64,000 nt of DNA, from contig NZ_CP034170.1 of NCBI RefSeq assembly GCF_003860405.1, positions 3,313,956 to 3,377,955 of the forward strand, in the 5' to 3' direction. A model generated the notes under the pieces. It was not told where the DNA came from. It searched no databases and was given only the letters and a program-made list of their open reading frames with translations. A program made the position numbers and the translations under genes. This document shows positions 9,511-17,882 of the stretch, piece by piece. How positions within the stretch are numbered: position 1 is the first letter of the stretch; each line of letters begins with the position of its first letter. The DNA is from Nakamurella antarctica. GTDB lineage: Bacteria; Actinomycetota; Actinomycetes; Mycobacteriales; Nakamurellaceae.

Positions 9511-10131
9511 AGTTTGGGCGCGCCGCCAATAGGATCAAACCGGGGCCTTTTAGCGGCCTCTGTTGCGCTCCCCTTCGTCGTGTGGATCGTCGGACGGGTG
9601 CGCAGACACCAACGAGCGACCGCAACAGCTCACCGCCCATCTGCATTGCAATTTCCAAGTCTTTAGTCTCCGGCTCATAGTTTGACTGCGCTTCCCAATA
9701 AAATTGGATCTGCGTCCGTTTTCATCCCTGCCCGCCCCCGCGGCGTCCGAACAGGGGGCTCTGCACCTGTCGCCTCTAGTCACCCTGCCGCCGATGACAG
9801 AGATGGCCCGTCGGGCGTGCGCAGACAACGGCTACAAGCTGTCGAGATTCAGGACCGTGTACGGCCTGTGCTGCCATCACCTCCGACCCGTGTGGCGCGG
9901 GCGCAGTTCCACACGTGCACGTTATGCAGAAAGCGGAAACAAGCAAAACGATCAGTATTTTGTAGGCTTTCACTGTGCTACTAGCTCCTCATATGGGTAG
10001 GGCCTCTCTACCGGGGTTGCCGACAAGAGGATCTCATGAGCCCATCGGCAAACGGACGACCGTTCAACACCGTTTAGTCTTAGGCATGTATTCTGTGTAA
10101 ACATGTCTTACACCGATGGCGAAGGTGCCCC
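9511..10131. other. Mostly no gene; in-frame continuation of the MauE-like gene at its left
   Basis: Bases 9511-9666 extend the preceding reading frame past a stop (see that entry). From 9667 to 10131 I find no supportable frame or RNA. The antitoxin start at 10132 is preceded by GGTGCCCC rather than a clear ribosome binding site. Confidence 0.4.
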
Positions 10132-10353
10132 ATGACGATCTCGATTCGGCTGACCAAGGACGAGGAAGAACGACTCGACAGCCTTGCCCGCCGCACCGGG
10201 CGCTCGAAGAGCTTCTACGTCAAGACGGCCCTTCATGAATACCTGACTGACCTCGAAGACGCCTACGCCGCCGATGAAGCGATTGATGCCTTCGAGGCCG
10301 GGGGGCGCCGCAGCCGTCCGCTCGCCGCGCTTGAGGCCGAGATCGACAGGTGA
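10132..10353 (+). CDS. relB: RelB/DinJ-type ribbon-helix-helix antitoxin
   Basis: 73 residues. MTISIRLTKDEEERLDSLAR followed by TGRSKSFYVKTALHEYLTDLED is the classic ribbon-helix-helix N-terminus of RelB-family antitoxins, which bind the toxin through the C-terminal segment and repress their own operon. The stop overlaps the GTG start of the toxin frame (GTGA), the normal coupled arrangement. The antitoxin is intact while the toxin is not. Confidence 0.85.
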   Translation: MTISIRLTKDEEERLDSLARRTGRSKSFYVKTALHEYLTDLEDAYAADEAIDAFEAGGRRSRPLAALEAEIDR

Positions 10354-10600
10354 CATCCCGGTGGAGCGTTGAGACTACCGACCAGTTCGACCGCGAGTTC
10401 AACAAGCTCGATCGCGCCGTGCAGCGGCGCGTACTCGCGTACCTGCACGAGGTCGAAAGTCTCGACGACCCCCGGCGGCGCGGGAAGGGATTGACGGCAA
10501 ACCACGCCGGCATCTGGCGCTGCGTGTTGGCGATCGACGTGACGTGTACTGAGCCGTCCGGCGGCAGATTGCGTTCCGGTCACCGATCCCCAAGTGAGAC
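10350..10600 (+). pseudogene. relE: RelE/ParE-superfamily toxin, frameshifted
   Basis: The frame begins TTDQFDREFNKLDRAVQRRV, then HEVESLDDPRRRGKGLTANH and GIWR, matching RelE mRNA interferases up to the central strand. The expected next segment, RVGD-R, appears in another frame (RVGDRRDVY then stop), so a small indel lies at about 10,522. Later, LRSGHRSP resembles the family's final LRVGHR element. The toxin's C-terminal catalytic residues are therefore lost as read; without the indel the gene would look normal. Confidence 0.7.
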
Positions 10601-10646
10601 ACCAAACCCCCCACCGGCGGCTGCAGCACCGCCTCTGGATGCTCAA

Positions 10647-10700
10647 ACACCGCGGCCCCGGACGGAACCCCTTGCGGGGAACCGGCCGGGGCCGCGGTGT
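10647..10700 (-). terminator. Hairpin after rplI
   Basis: ACACCGCGGCCCCG and its exact complement CGGGGCCGCGGTGT flank a loop that contains a second GC-rich hairpin (CCCCTTGCGGGG). It lies 33 bases past the rplI stop. The run after it is only moderately T-rich, so it may act with Rho or as an mRNA 3' stabiliser. Confidence 0.7.
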
Positions 10701-10732
10701 TGCAAGACGAGGTGCAGTCCTGGACTACCAGA

Positions 10733-11182
10733 TCAGGACGTGACGACCTGAATGTGGAACTTGGCAGTGACGCCAGGGTGCAACTTGACGGCAATAGCAT
10801 GCGTGCCGACAGTCTTGATGTGCCCATCGGTCTCGACGGTGCGCTTGTCCAGAGCCGGTCCACCAGCTGCCTTGATGGCGTCTGCGATTTCGGCGTTGGT
10901 GACGGAACCGAAGAGCTTGCTGCCGTCGGCGTTGGCGCGAGCCTTGACGACAACCTTCATCTGCTCGAGGTGGTTCTTGACTTCGGCGGCGTGTTCGGTG
11001 CCACGAATTTCGCGTGCCAACTGAATGCGCTTGATAACTTCGATCTGCTTCTCGGCGCCCTTGGTGGCGACGATGGCCTTGCCCTGGGGGAGAAGGAAGT
11101 TCCGGCCATAACCGTCACGAACTTCGACGATTTCGCCAGGAGCACCCAAGCCGGGTACGTCAGTGGTGAGAATGAGTTTCAC
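10733..11182 (-). CDS. rplI: 50S ribosomal protein L9
   Basis: 149 residues, normal length. The N-terminal rRNA-binding domain reads MKLILTTDVPGLGAPGEIVE, then GYGRNFLLPQGKAI, followed by the long connecting helix and the C-terminal domain (KLFGSVTNAEIADAIKA). L9 bridges neighbouring ribosomes from the base of the L1 stalk. It is the last gene of the rpsF-ssb-rpsR-rplI operon. Confidence 0.99.
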   Translation of the reverse strand: MKLILTTDVPGLGAPGEIVEVRDGYGRNFLLPQGKAIVATKGAEKQIEVIKRIQLAREIRGTEHAAEVKNHLEQMKVVVKARANADGSKLFGSVTNAEIADAIKAAGGPALDKRTVETDGHIKTVGTHAIAVKLHPGVTAKFHIQVVTS

Positions 11183-11196
11183 GTCTTGAGCCTTTC

Positions 11197-11454
11197 TTAG
11201 CGGCCGGTCGAAACATACGGAAGCATCGCAACTTCGCGCGCGTTTTTGACGGCGATAGCGATATCCCGCTGGTGGATGGTGCAGTTACCGGTGACGCGGC
11301 GAGCGCGGATCTTGCCGCGGTCGGAGATGTAGCTGCGCAGCAACGGGATGTTCTTGTAGTCGATTGCCTGGGCCTTCTTTTTGTTGCAGAAGGCACACGG
11401 CTTGGTGCTGGCGACCTTGAGGTTCTTGGAACTGCGGGGTGGGGGCTTTGCCAT
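11197..11454 (-). CDS. rpsR: 30S ribosomal protein S18, Cys-containing form
   Basis: 85 residues. Core motifs are [19 protein letters not shown] and [19 protein letters not shown] near the N-terminus and Cys in TGNC mark the zinc-type (C+) paralogue; many Actinomycetota also carry a Cys-less zinc-independent copy elsewhere. S18 pairs with S6 on the small-subunit platform. It lies 14 bases before rplI. Confidence 0.98.
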   Translation of the reverse strand: MAKPPPRSSKNLKVASTKPCAFCNKKKAQAIDYKNIPLLRSYISDRGKIRARRVTGNCTIHQRDIAIAVKNAREVAMLPYVSTGR

Positions 11455-11501
11455 AACGGTTCAAACTCCAGAATTTAAGTGAAGAAAGTAAGTGGGGGTG
11501 T

Positions 11502-12017
11502 TTAGAACGGTGGCTCGTCGGAGTAGCCACCCTGGCCTGCCGGCGGAGCCGAGGCCCAAGGATCCTCAGCGGGTGCGCCGCCTCCGGATCCGCCACCGGC
11601 GCCATAACCGCCGCCGCCGCCAGCGCCACTGGCACCGTCGGAGCCGCGATTGACCCGGTTGACCTTTGCGGTGGCGTAGCGCAGCGAGGGGCCGATTTCG
11701 TCGACCTCCAGCTCGATAACCGTGCGCTTCTCGCCTTCCTTGGTGTCGAAGGACCGCTGCTTGAGCCTGCCCGTGACAACCACTCGGCTGCCTCGGGTGA
11801 GGGACTCGGCAACGTTCTCCGCAGCCTGGCGCCAGATGTTGCAGCGCAGGAACAAAGCTTCGCCGTCCTTCCACTCGCCGCTTGCGCGGTCAAATGTGCG
11901 CGGCGTCGAAGCCACGGTGAAGTTAGCAACGGCAGCACCGGATGCGGTGAAGCGCAGTTCGGGGTCGGCAGTTAAGTTGCCCACCACGGTGATGATCGTG
12001 TCGCCAGCCATATTCAA
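11502..12017 (-). CDS. ssb: Single-stranded DNA-binding protein
   Basis: 171 residues. An OB-fold covers residues 1-115 ([20 protein letters not shown], then [20 protein letters not shown]), followed by a Gly-rich linker and the acidic tip DEPPF that recruits replication and repair partners. It coats ssDNA as a tetramer. The position between rpsF and rpsR is the standard bacterial arrangement. Confidence 0.98.
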   Translation of the reverse strand: MNMAGDTIITVVGNLTADPELRFTASGAAVANFTVASTPRTFDRASGEWKDGEALFLRCNIWRQAAENVAESLTRGSRVVVTGRLKQRSFDTKEGEKRTVIELEVDEIGPSLRYATAKVNRVNRGSDGASGAGGGGGYGAGGGSGGGAPAEDPWASAPPAGQGGYSDEPPF

Positions 12018-12023
12018 AAGTCC

Positions 12024-12332
12024 TTACTTGGCGTCGGGACGGATGATCTTGGTGCGGAGGATGGATTCGTTCAGGTTGAGCTGACGATCCAATTCGGTGA
12101 CGGAAGCAGAAGGAGCCGTGACGTTGATGATGGCGTAAATGCCTTCCGCGTTCTTGCGGATTTCGAAAGCCAGGCGGCGCTTTCCCCAGATTTCGACACT
12201 GTCAACAGTTCCGCCGCCTTGGCGAATCACGTTGAGGAAGGTGTCGATCGAGGGAGCAACAGTGCGCTCGTCGAGGTTCGGGTCGAGAATGAGCAGTAGC
12301 TCGTAGTGACGCAAAGCGGTGGATACGCTCAC
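12024..12332 (-). CDS. rpsF: 30S ribosomal protein S6
   Basis: 102 residues. Motifs are [35 protein letters not shown], and [12 protein letters not shown]. The start is taken at the GTG at 12332, five bases after AGGAGG; the GTG at 12338 overlaps that Shine-Dalgarno and is rejected. First gene of the operon; its promoter should lie between 12340 and 12500. Confidence 0.97.
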   Translation of the reverse strand: MSVSTALRHYELLLILDPNLDERTVAPSIDTFLNVIRQGGGTVDSVEIWGKRRLAFEIRKNAEGIYAIINVTAPSASVTELDRQLNLNESILRTKIIRPDAK

Positions 12333-12504
12333 GTACACCTCCTATGGACTAGTGGGCCACGGTCGTTCCGCAGCAGGAGGGTGTTGCTTGAATCGGCTCA
12401 CCGGCACTCTTGGCCGGCACTGCCATGGGTGAAACAGACAACCGTTCCATACTACCAGCGCAAATGGGCTGAGATGAACCGCTTTATTCGCTCAACTCAT
12501 TCCG

Positions 12505-12580
12505 GCTCAGGCGCTCCAGCTCAGGCGCTCCAGCTCAGGCGTTCCAGCTCAGGCGTTCCAGCTCAGGCGTCCCAGCTCAG
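12505..12580. repeat. 14-bp tandem repeat, five copies
   Basis: GCTCAGGCGCTCCA occurs twice, then GCTCAGGCGTTCCA twice, then GCTCAGGCGTCCCA once, then a partial copy. It lies in the gap between the rpsF promoter region and the 3' end of the next gene. The single-base differences look like stepwise duplication of a short unit. Confidence 0.95.
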
Positions 12581-12606
12581 GACTCGGGGCTCAGGTCATT
12601 TCAGGA

Positions 12607-13053
12607 TCAGGCGTCGGGGATGAAGCTGAAGTCGACCATCGAGTTCTCGCGGGTGTTGGTATCCGTGCAGCGAGCGGTGAAACTTAGGTGCAGGCCAGAG
12701 GTTTCGTTGTTCACGACGCTCCCTTCCATCACCGTGTAGACGATGGGGCGCTCGAACCGGCGCACCACGGTCATGACACCGCCGCGACTGAACTCCCCGT
12801 CGGCCCGTGTGTCCGACTTGATGGCCAGTATTTCGCTCGCCGCCGCCGCGCCCGCATCGGTGCGACACAAGGTGACTCGTCCCGTGACGGTGAAACGCAA
12901 ATAACTCGCGTCGTCCGCACCCGACCCGACGTACATTCCGTCGGTCCGCGGCTTAAACCACTCGACGTCTTCGGGCCCCTCCGAGTCGCCTACGGCGGGA
13001 CTCTGAGTTGGCTTGCTGCCCAGTTTCGAACGCACGGAATCTAGGAAACCCAT
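12607..13053 (-). CDS. Hypothetical protein
   Basis: 148 residues from the ATG at 13053, preceded by GAGAGG seven bases upstream; an in-frame upstream start at 13080 is less likely. It begins MGFLDSVRSKLGSKPTQSP, then EDVEWFKPRTDGMYVGSG and alternating strands (YLRFTVTGRVTLCRTDAGAA, LHLSFTARCTDTN) ending FSFIPDA. It looks like a soluble beta-rich protein. I recognise no family. Confidence 0.75.
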   Translation of the reverse strand: MGFLDSVRSKLGSKPTQSPAVGDSEGPEDVEWFKPRTDGMYVGSGADDASYLRFTVTGRVTLCRTDAGAAAASEILAIKSDTRADGEFSRGGVMTVVRRFERPIVYTVMEGSVVNNETSGLHLSFTARCTDTNTRENSMVDFSFIPDA

Positions 13054-13152
13054 CTCACGCCTCTCGCCGTCATCGACCACGCTACTTTCATTCGGAGATC
13101 ACGGTACCTGGCGCGCGCCTCGGCGTGGCCCAGCTGGCGCCGGGGGCCGCGG

Positions 13153-13644
13153 TTAACCAAATTTCGCCCGGTGGGTGGCACGCAGCTCGGTGTATTCAGC
13201 CACCTGCTCCACGGCGTCCCAGGCCGCTTTGAAGATCGCCGCCGCTTGCGCCTTGACGGGATCCTCTTCCTGTCGGGGTAATTCGGTGCGTCCGTGGGCG
13301 CCGCTTCGACCGCGTTGATCGCTGGGAATTGGACCGTCATACTTCTTGCCGCCCCGGTGGTTGGCATACCGACGGGCGCGGGTGAAGCCCATCTGCAGGA
13401 ACTTGCGTGCCATGTCCATTCCGACGAAATCGCCGCTGGCCAAGAACGCATCGAACATCTCTCGGATTGCATCCGCACTTTCGCGGGCGAGCTCTGCGTC
13501 TTTAAAACGCCAGTGGGGCAGGATTTCCGACTTGTAGGGCTGGACGAGCAACACGCCCTGTTCGCCGCGGCCGACTCGATAAAGCTCCGGATGTTGACGT
13601 AGGTCCAGGCTGTCGTAATCGAGTTCGTAATCGAAACCAGGCAC
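13153..13644 (-). CDS. DUF4385 family protein
   Basis: 163 residues. FDYELDYDSLDLRQHPELYR, then GEQGVLLVQPYKSEILPHWR and GMDMARKFLQMGFTRARRYA are the conserved blocks of DUF4385, a family of unknown function found in bacteria and phages. The start is a GTG; the frame stays open upstream without a better start, and no clear ribosome binding site is present. It lies 73 bases after the next gene upstream, so they may be co-transcribed. Confidence 0.88.
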   Translation of the reverse strand: MPGFDYELDYDSLDLRQHPELYRVGRGEQGVLLVQPYKSEILPHWRFKDAELARESADAIREMFDAFLASGDFVGMDMARKFLQMGFTRARRYANHRGGKKYDGPIPSDQRGRSGAHGRTELPRQEEDPVKAQAAAIFKAAWDAVEQVAEYTELRATHRAKFG

Positions 13645-13717
13645 CAGGTCAGCATACTTTTGGGCGGGCCCTTCCCCGGTGGCGCCTCTTCCTCCCCGGG
13701 TGGGCGCCGCCCAGAAA

Positions 13718-14275
13718 TCAGGTGATGAGCCTGGTGCTGTCGGCCGCCTGCAAGCGCCCGAGGTTGTCGTTGATGTGATCCCTGATCAACACGGTGGTGA
13801 GGCGCTCGACGTGATCGGTCAGCGCCGCCAGATACGCCTGCGCACCGTCTGCAACCGAACCGGTGTCAACGCGACCGGAGTAGCTCAAACCGTCCGGAGT
13901 CATCAACAGCCAACCGACGTGTGAAGTTCCGTGGGCTTGCTCCAGGTGTCGGGTGAGAGCCTGCACCGTCTGCTCCACCGAAGTGCGCGAGATCGACAGG
14001 CCAGCCGTGCTGGTGACGGTGAATTGCGGCCCGGCGAATGGCACAGCCTTCTGGGACCGACTGATCCGCTCGGGATTTAACTGCATCTCTGCGGTGGCTT
14101 GCGCGGCGTCGGAAGCCGTCACGATGGTCACGGTGGTTGCTTGCGGCGTGGCCTGGGCCGACTCGGCCTTCGCCTTCGGGCGACGAAAAAGCCCGCCCGC
14201 GCGCGCAGCAACAGCCGTGCACCACCCGCTGTGTGCGGGCGCTGCGGCACTCATCGTCATCTTGTCAACCCTCAT
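13718..14275 (-). CDS. Hypothetical protein
   Basis: About 185 residues if started at the ATG at 14275; ATGs at 14323 and 14260 are also possible. A low-complexity Ala-rich N-terminus precedes a more structured C-terminal half (FTVTSTAGLSISRTSVEQTV, then HVGWLLMTPDGLSYSGRVDT and ERLTTVLIRDHINDNLGRLQ). No family is recognised. Composition is normal for the chromosome. Confidence 0.65.
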   Translation of the reverse strand: MRVDKMTMSAAAPAHSGWCTAVAARAGGLFRRPKAKAESAQATPQATTVTIVTASDAAQATAEMQLNPERISRSQKAVPFAGPQFTVTSTAGLSISRTSVEQTVQALTRHLEQAHGTSHVGWLLMTPDGLSYSGRVDTGSVADGAQAYLAALTDHVERLTTVLIRDHINDNLGRLQAADSTRLIT

Positions 14276-14440
14276 TCGCTTCTTTCGTCCGGATGAGAGA
14301 CGCGCGAACCCCACGATCATCACGCCGTAACGGAATTTAGTTGAGAAACTTTTTCCGCGCGGAACTCAGGGGGCCTGGGATCGGTTTCCCGCGAGCCGAA
14401 CAGCGCCACCCCTCGGCGCTGGGCCTGCGATAATCGTCTT

Positions 14441-15811
14441 ATGACCTCGCCCGCGATCATCGCCGATCTGACCGCCATCGTTGGCGCCGACCACGTGCTG
14501 ACCGATCAAGACGTCACTGCCGCCTACGTGACGGACTGGACCGGTAGGTTCTCGGCTGCGAGCGGAACGGTGGTACGGCCGTCCTGCACGGCAGAGGTGG
14601 CAGCGGTCGTGGGGTTATGCGCTAGCACGGGTACCGCAGTGGTTCCGCAGGGCGGAAACACCGGACTTGTCGGGGGCGGCGTTCCGCACCGGGGCGAAGT
14701 GGTGCTGAGCTTGCGGCGACTAGCCGCGCCTCCCGAGGTCGACGTGGACTCTTCGCAGGTCCTGGCGCAAGCCGGCGTCACGATTGCGGCGCTTCGCACT
14801 GCGGCGAATGCCCACGGAATGACGTACGGGGTCGACCTGGCGAGCCGCGACTCGGCGACCGTCGGAGGCACCATCGGCACCAATGCGGGCGGTCTGCGCG
14901 TATTGCGACATGGGGATACCCGGCGGCAAGTAATCGGCGTCGAAGCAGTGCTGGGCGACGGCACCATTATCTCCCACCTGGACGGGTTGACCAGGGACAA
15001 CACCGGGTACCACCTGCCCTCGCTCCTCACCGGGAGCGAAGGAACCCTGGCCATCGTGACGGCAGCCAGGCTGCGGTTAGTCCCCGCATTTCGTCAAACG
15101 GCCGTGGCGTTGCTGGCGATGACGGACGTGGAAGCCGCGGTCAAAGCTGCCGGTACCTTTCGGCGCGAGCTGGCGGGCGTCAGCGCGGTTGAATTGGTGC
15201 TGCCGGCGGGGATGGAGCTCGTCACCGCGGCGCTCGGACTGCGACCCGCCTTTTCAGGATCCGGCGATGAGCATGGCGCCTACTTGCTCGTCGAGTGCGA
15301 TGGCTCCGAGCCGCTGGCCGAACTTATGAGAGTGGTCGAAACCGTAGCCGGCGTCCAGGACGCGGCCGCCGCGGATGACGCCGCCGGGCGCGCCGCACTC
15401 TGGGCCTACCGGGAACGTCAGGCGGAAGCCATCGCCACCGTGGGCTCCCCGATCAAGTTGGACGTCACCCTGCCGATGCATTCAATGCCCCAATTTTTGC
15501 GCGAATCGCCCGCCGCGGTCTCCGCGATCTCCCCCGACGCTCGAGTATGGACATTCGGCCACATTGCCGATGGGAACGCCCACGTCAACGTCACCGGCGG
15601 GCTCGGCCACGCGCATGCGGTGGAGGACGCGGTACTACAGCTCGTCGCGCGGCTTGGCGGCAGCATCGCCTCCGAGCACGGCGTGGGTGTGGCGAAGAAG
15701 GACTGGCTCCGGCTCAACCGCTCCCCCGCCGAGTTGGCCTTATTCCGGGCGATCAAGGCAGCGTTCGACCCCGCGGGCATTCTGAACCCCAACGCGGTGC
15801 TGCCTCACTAG
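14441..15811 (+). CDS. FAD-linked oxidoreductase (GlcD / D-2-hydroxyacid dehydrogenase type)
   Basis: 456 residues. The PCMH-type FAD-binding domain spans about 30-215 (VVPQGGNTGLVGGGVP; GGTIGTNAGGLRVLRHGDT; LTGSEGTLAIVT). The C-terminal FAD-oxidase domain includes FGHIADGNAHVNV and GSIASEHGVGVAKKDWL, the His/Glu-rich metal site used by D-lactate and D-2-hydroxyglutarate dehydrogenases. It probably oxidises a D-2-hydroxy acid and passes electrons to flavoprotein or quinone carriers; the substrate is not decidable. It precedes htpG by 55 bases on the same strand. Confidence 0.93.
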   Translation: MTSPAIIADLTAIVGADHVLTDQDVTAAYVTDWTGRFSAASGTVVRPSCTAEVAAVVGLCASTGTAVVPQGGNTGLVGGGVPHRGEVVLSLRRLAAPPEVDVDSSQVLAQAGVTIAALRTAANAHGMTYGVDLASRDSATVGGTIGTNAGGLRVLRHGDTRRQVIGVEAVLGDGTIISHLDGLTRDNTGYHLPSLLTGSEGTLAIVTAARLRLVPAFRQTAVALLAMTDVEAAVKAAGTFRRELAGVSAVELVLPAGMELVTAALGLRPAFSGSGDEHGAYLLVECDGSEPLAELMRVVETVAGVQDAAAADDAAGRAALWAYRERQAEAIATVGSPIKLDVTLPMHSMPQFLRESPAAVSAISPDARVWTFGHIADGNAHVNVTGGLGHAHAVEDAVLQLVARLGGSIASEHGVGVAKKDWLRLNRSPAELALFRAIKAAFDPAGILNPNAVLPH

Positions 15812-15866
15812 AATCTTTCTGGCACCGAAATTCCTGCACCGAAGCTCATTCCCGAAGGGCACTACT

Positions 15867-17774
15867 GTGACTGCGCACGTCGAAGAACTCGAATTCCAAG
15901 CCGAAACCCGGCAGCTGCTGGATCTGATGATCCACTCCATCTACTCCAACAAGGATTCGTTCCTGCGGGAACTGATCTCCAACTCCTCCGATGCACTCGA
16001 CAAGCTCCGGCTCGAGGCGTATCGCGACAAGGACTTGGCGGTCGACACCTCCGACCTACACATCGATATCGCCGTCGACCACGAAGCCCGCACCGTCACC
16101 ATCTCCGATAACGGCATCGGAATGACCCGCGCCGAGGTGATCGATTTGATCGGCACTCTCGCCAAGTCCGGGACCGCCGAGGTACGGGCGAAGTTGAAGG
16201 AAGCGCAGAAGAGTGCCGCCGCCGAATCCGCGTCCGGGGAATTGATCGGCCAGTTCGGCATTGGCTTCTACTCGACGTTCATGGTGGCTGAAACCGTCAC
16301 CCTGCTGACTCGCAAAGCGGGCGAAAGCACCGCCACCCGTTGGGTTTCCAGCGGTAGCGGCACCTACACGATCGAAGAGGTAGCCGACGCACCACAGGGC
16401 AGCGCTGTCACGTTGACGCTCAAGCCCGCCGATGACGACGATCACCTCTTTGATTACACCTCCGAGCGCAAGCTCAAGGAACTCATCAAGCGATACTCCG
16501 ATTTCATTGCCTGGCCCATCCGAGTGGAAACCGTCACCGAAACCGACGGCGAGGTAAGCACTTCGGTCGAAACCGTCAACTCGATGAAGGCACTCTGGAC
16601 CCGGTCAAAAGATGATGTGTCGACCGAGGAATACACCGAGTTCTACCGGCACGTCAGCCACGCCTGGGACGAGCCGCTCGAGGTAATCAGCCTCAAAGCC
16701 GAAGGCACGTTCGAATACCAAGCGCTGCTGTTCATCCCATCGCGTGCCCCGTTCGACCTTTTCCAGCGCGAGAGCAAGGTTGGTATCGCGTTGTACGTCA
16801 AGCGCGTCTTCATCATGGACGACTGCGACGACCTGATCCCCGAGTACCTTCGCTTCGTCAAGGGAGTTGTTGATGCGCAGGATCTTTCGCTCAATGTTTC
16901 CCGTGAGATCCTGCAGCAGGACCGGCAGATCGGCGCGATCCGCCGGCGCCTGACCAAAAAGGTGCTGTCCACCATCAAGGACCTGCAGACCAGTGATACC
17001 GAAAAGTTCGGCACCATCTGGACCGAGTTCGGCCGCGCACTCAAAGAGGGCCTGCTCTCCGACCACGACAACCAGGAAACCCTCTTGGGGATATCGCTTT
17101 TCGCCTCGACTGCCAATGACGAGGACCTCACGAGTTTGGCCAGCTACGTCGAGCGGATGCCGGAGTCGCAGGACAAGATTTACTACGTCACCGGCGATTC
17201 CCGGCAGCAGATCGAAAGCTCGCCGCACATGGAGGCTTTCAAGGCTAAAGGCCTCGAGGTGCTCCTGCTCACCGACCCGGTTGATGAGGTGTGGGTCGAC
17301 GCGGTTCCGGGCTTTGACGGGAAGATGTTCCAGTCCATCGCCAAGGGCGAGGTCGATCTCGACAGCGAGGATTCCGCCGAGAAGGAAGAGCGCGGCAAGG
17401 ATTTCGCCTCCCTCCTGACCTGGCTCACCGAGAAATTAAGCGAGAACGTCAGCCAGGTAAGGCTTTCCACGCGTTTGACGACCTCCCCGGCATGCATCGT
17501 CGGGGACGCCGGTAGCCTCACCCCAGCATTGGAGCGAATGTATCGCGCGATGGGCCAGCAGATTCCGCCCACCAAGCGCATCCTGGAAGTGAACCCCGAC
17601 CATCCGCTGATCACCGGTCTGCGCACGGCCCAGTCCGAACGCGCTGACGACCCGAACTTGGCTGAAACAGCCGAGTTGCTGTACGGCACGGCGCTTTTGG
17701 CGGAGGGCGGCGATCTGCTGGACCCGGCGAAGTTCGCCAAGCTGCTGGCAGATCGGTTGACCCGCACGGTCTGA
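15867..17774 (+). CDS. htpG: Molecular chaperone HtpG (Hsp90)
   Basis: 635 residues from GTG. The GHKL ATPase domain has SFLRELISNSSDALDKLRLE, DNGIGMTRAEVIDLIGTLA and GQFGIGFYSTFMVAE; the middle domain has SLNVSREILQQDRQ; the C-terminal dimerisation region ends with NLAETAELLYGTALLAEG. A cytosolic dimeric, ATP-driven chaperone. The next feature is a long terminator hairpin, so its transcript ends there. Confidence 0.98.
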   Translation: MTAHVEELEFQAETRQLLDLMIHSIYSNKDSFLRELISNSSDALDKLRLEAYRDKDLAVDTSDLHIDIAVDHEARTVTISDNGIGMTRAEVIDLIGTLAKSGTAEVRAKLKEAQKSAAAESASGELIGQFGIGFYSTFMVAETVTLLTRKAGESTATRWVSSGSGTYTIEEVADAPQGSAVTLTLKPADDDDHLFDYTSERKLKELIKRYSDFIAWPIRVETVTETDGEVSTSVETVNSMKALWTRSKDDVSTEEYTEFYRHVSHAWDEPLEVISLKAEGTFEYQALLFIPSRAPFDLFQRESKVGIALYVKRVFIMDDCDDLIPEYLRFVKGVVDAQDLSLNVSREILQQDRQIGAIRRRLTKKVLSTIKDLQTSDTEKFGTIWTEFGRALKEGLLSDHDNQETLLGISLFASTANDEDLTSLASYVERMPESQDKIYYVTGDSRQQIESSPHMEAFKAKGLEVLLLTDPVDEVWVDAVPGFDGKMFQSIAKGEVDLDSEDSAEKEERGKDFASLLTWLTEKLSENVSQVRLSTRLTTSPACIVGDAGSLTPALERMYRAMGQQIPPTKRILEVNPDHPLITGLRTAQSERADDPNLAETAELLYGTALLAEGGDLLDPAKFAKLLADRLTRTV

Positions 17775-17789
17775 GCGTTGATCATTCGC

Positions 17790-17845
17790 CGAACCTTCGC
17801 TGAGCCCCGTCGTTTATTACAACCACGGGGCTCAGCGAAGGTTCG
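17790..17845. terminator. 21-bp perfect hairpin between htpG and the MurD-type gene
   Basis: CGAACCTTCGCTGAGCCCCGT at 17790-17810 pairs exactly with 17825-17845 around a 14-base AT-rich loop. It sits between convergent genes and would serve both strands. Neither side has a long T run. Confidence 0.85.
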
Positions 17846-17882
17846 AAACACTAGCGGCTAGCCACCAACGCCCTGCACGAGA

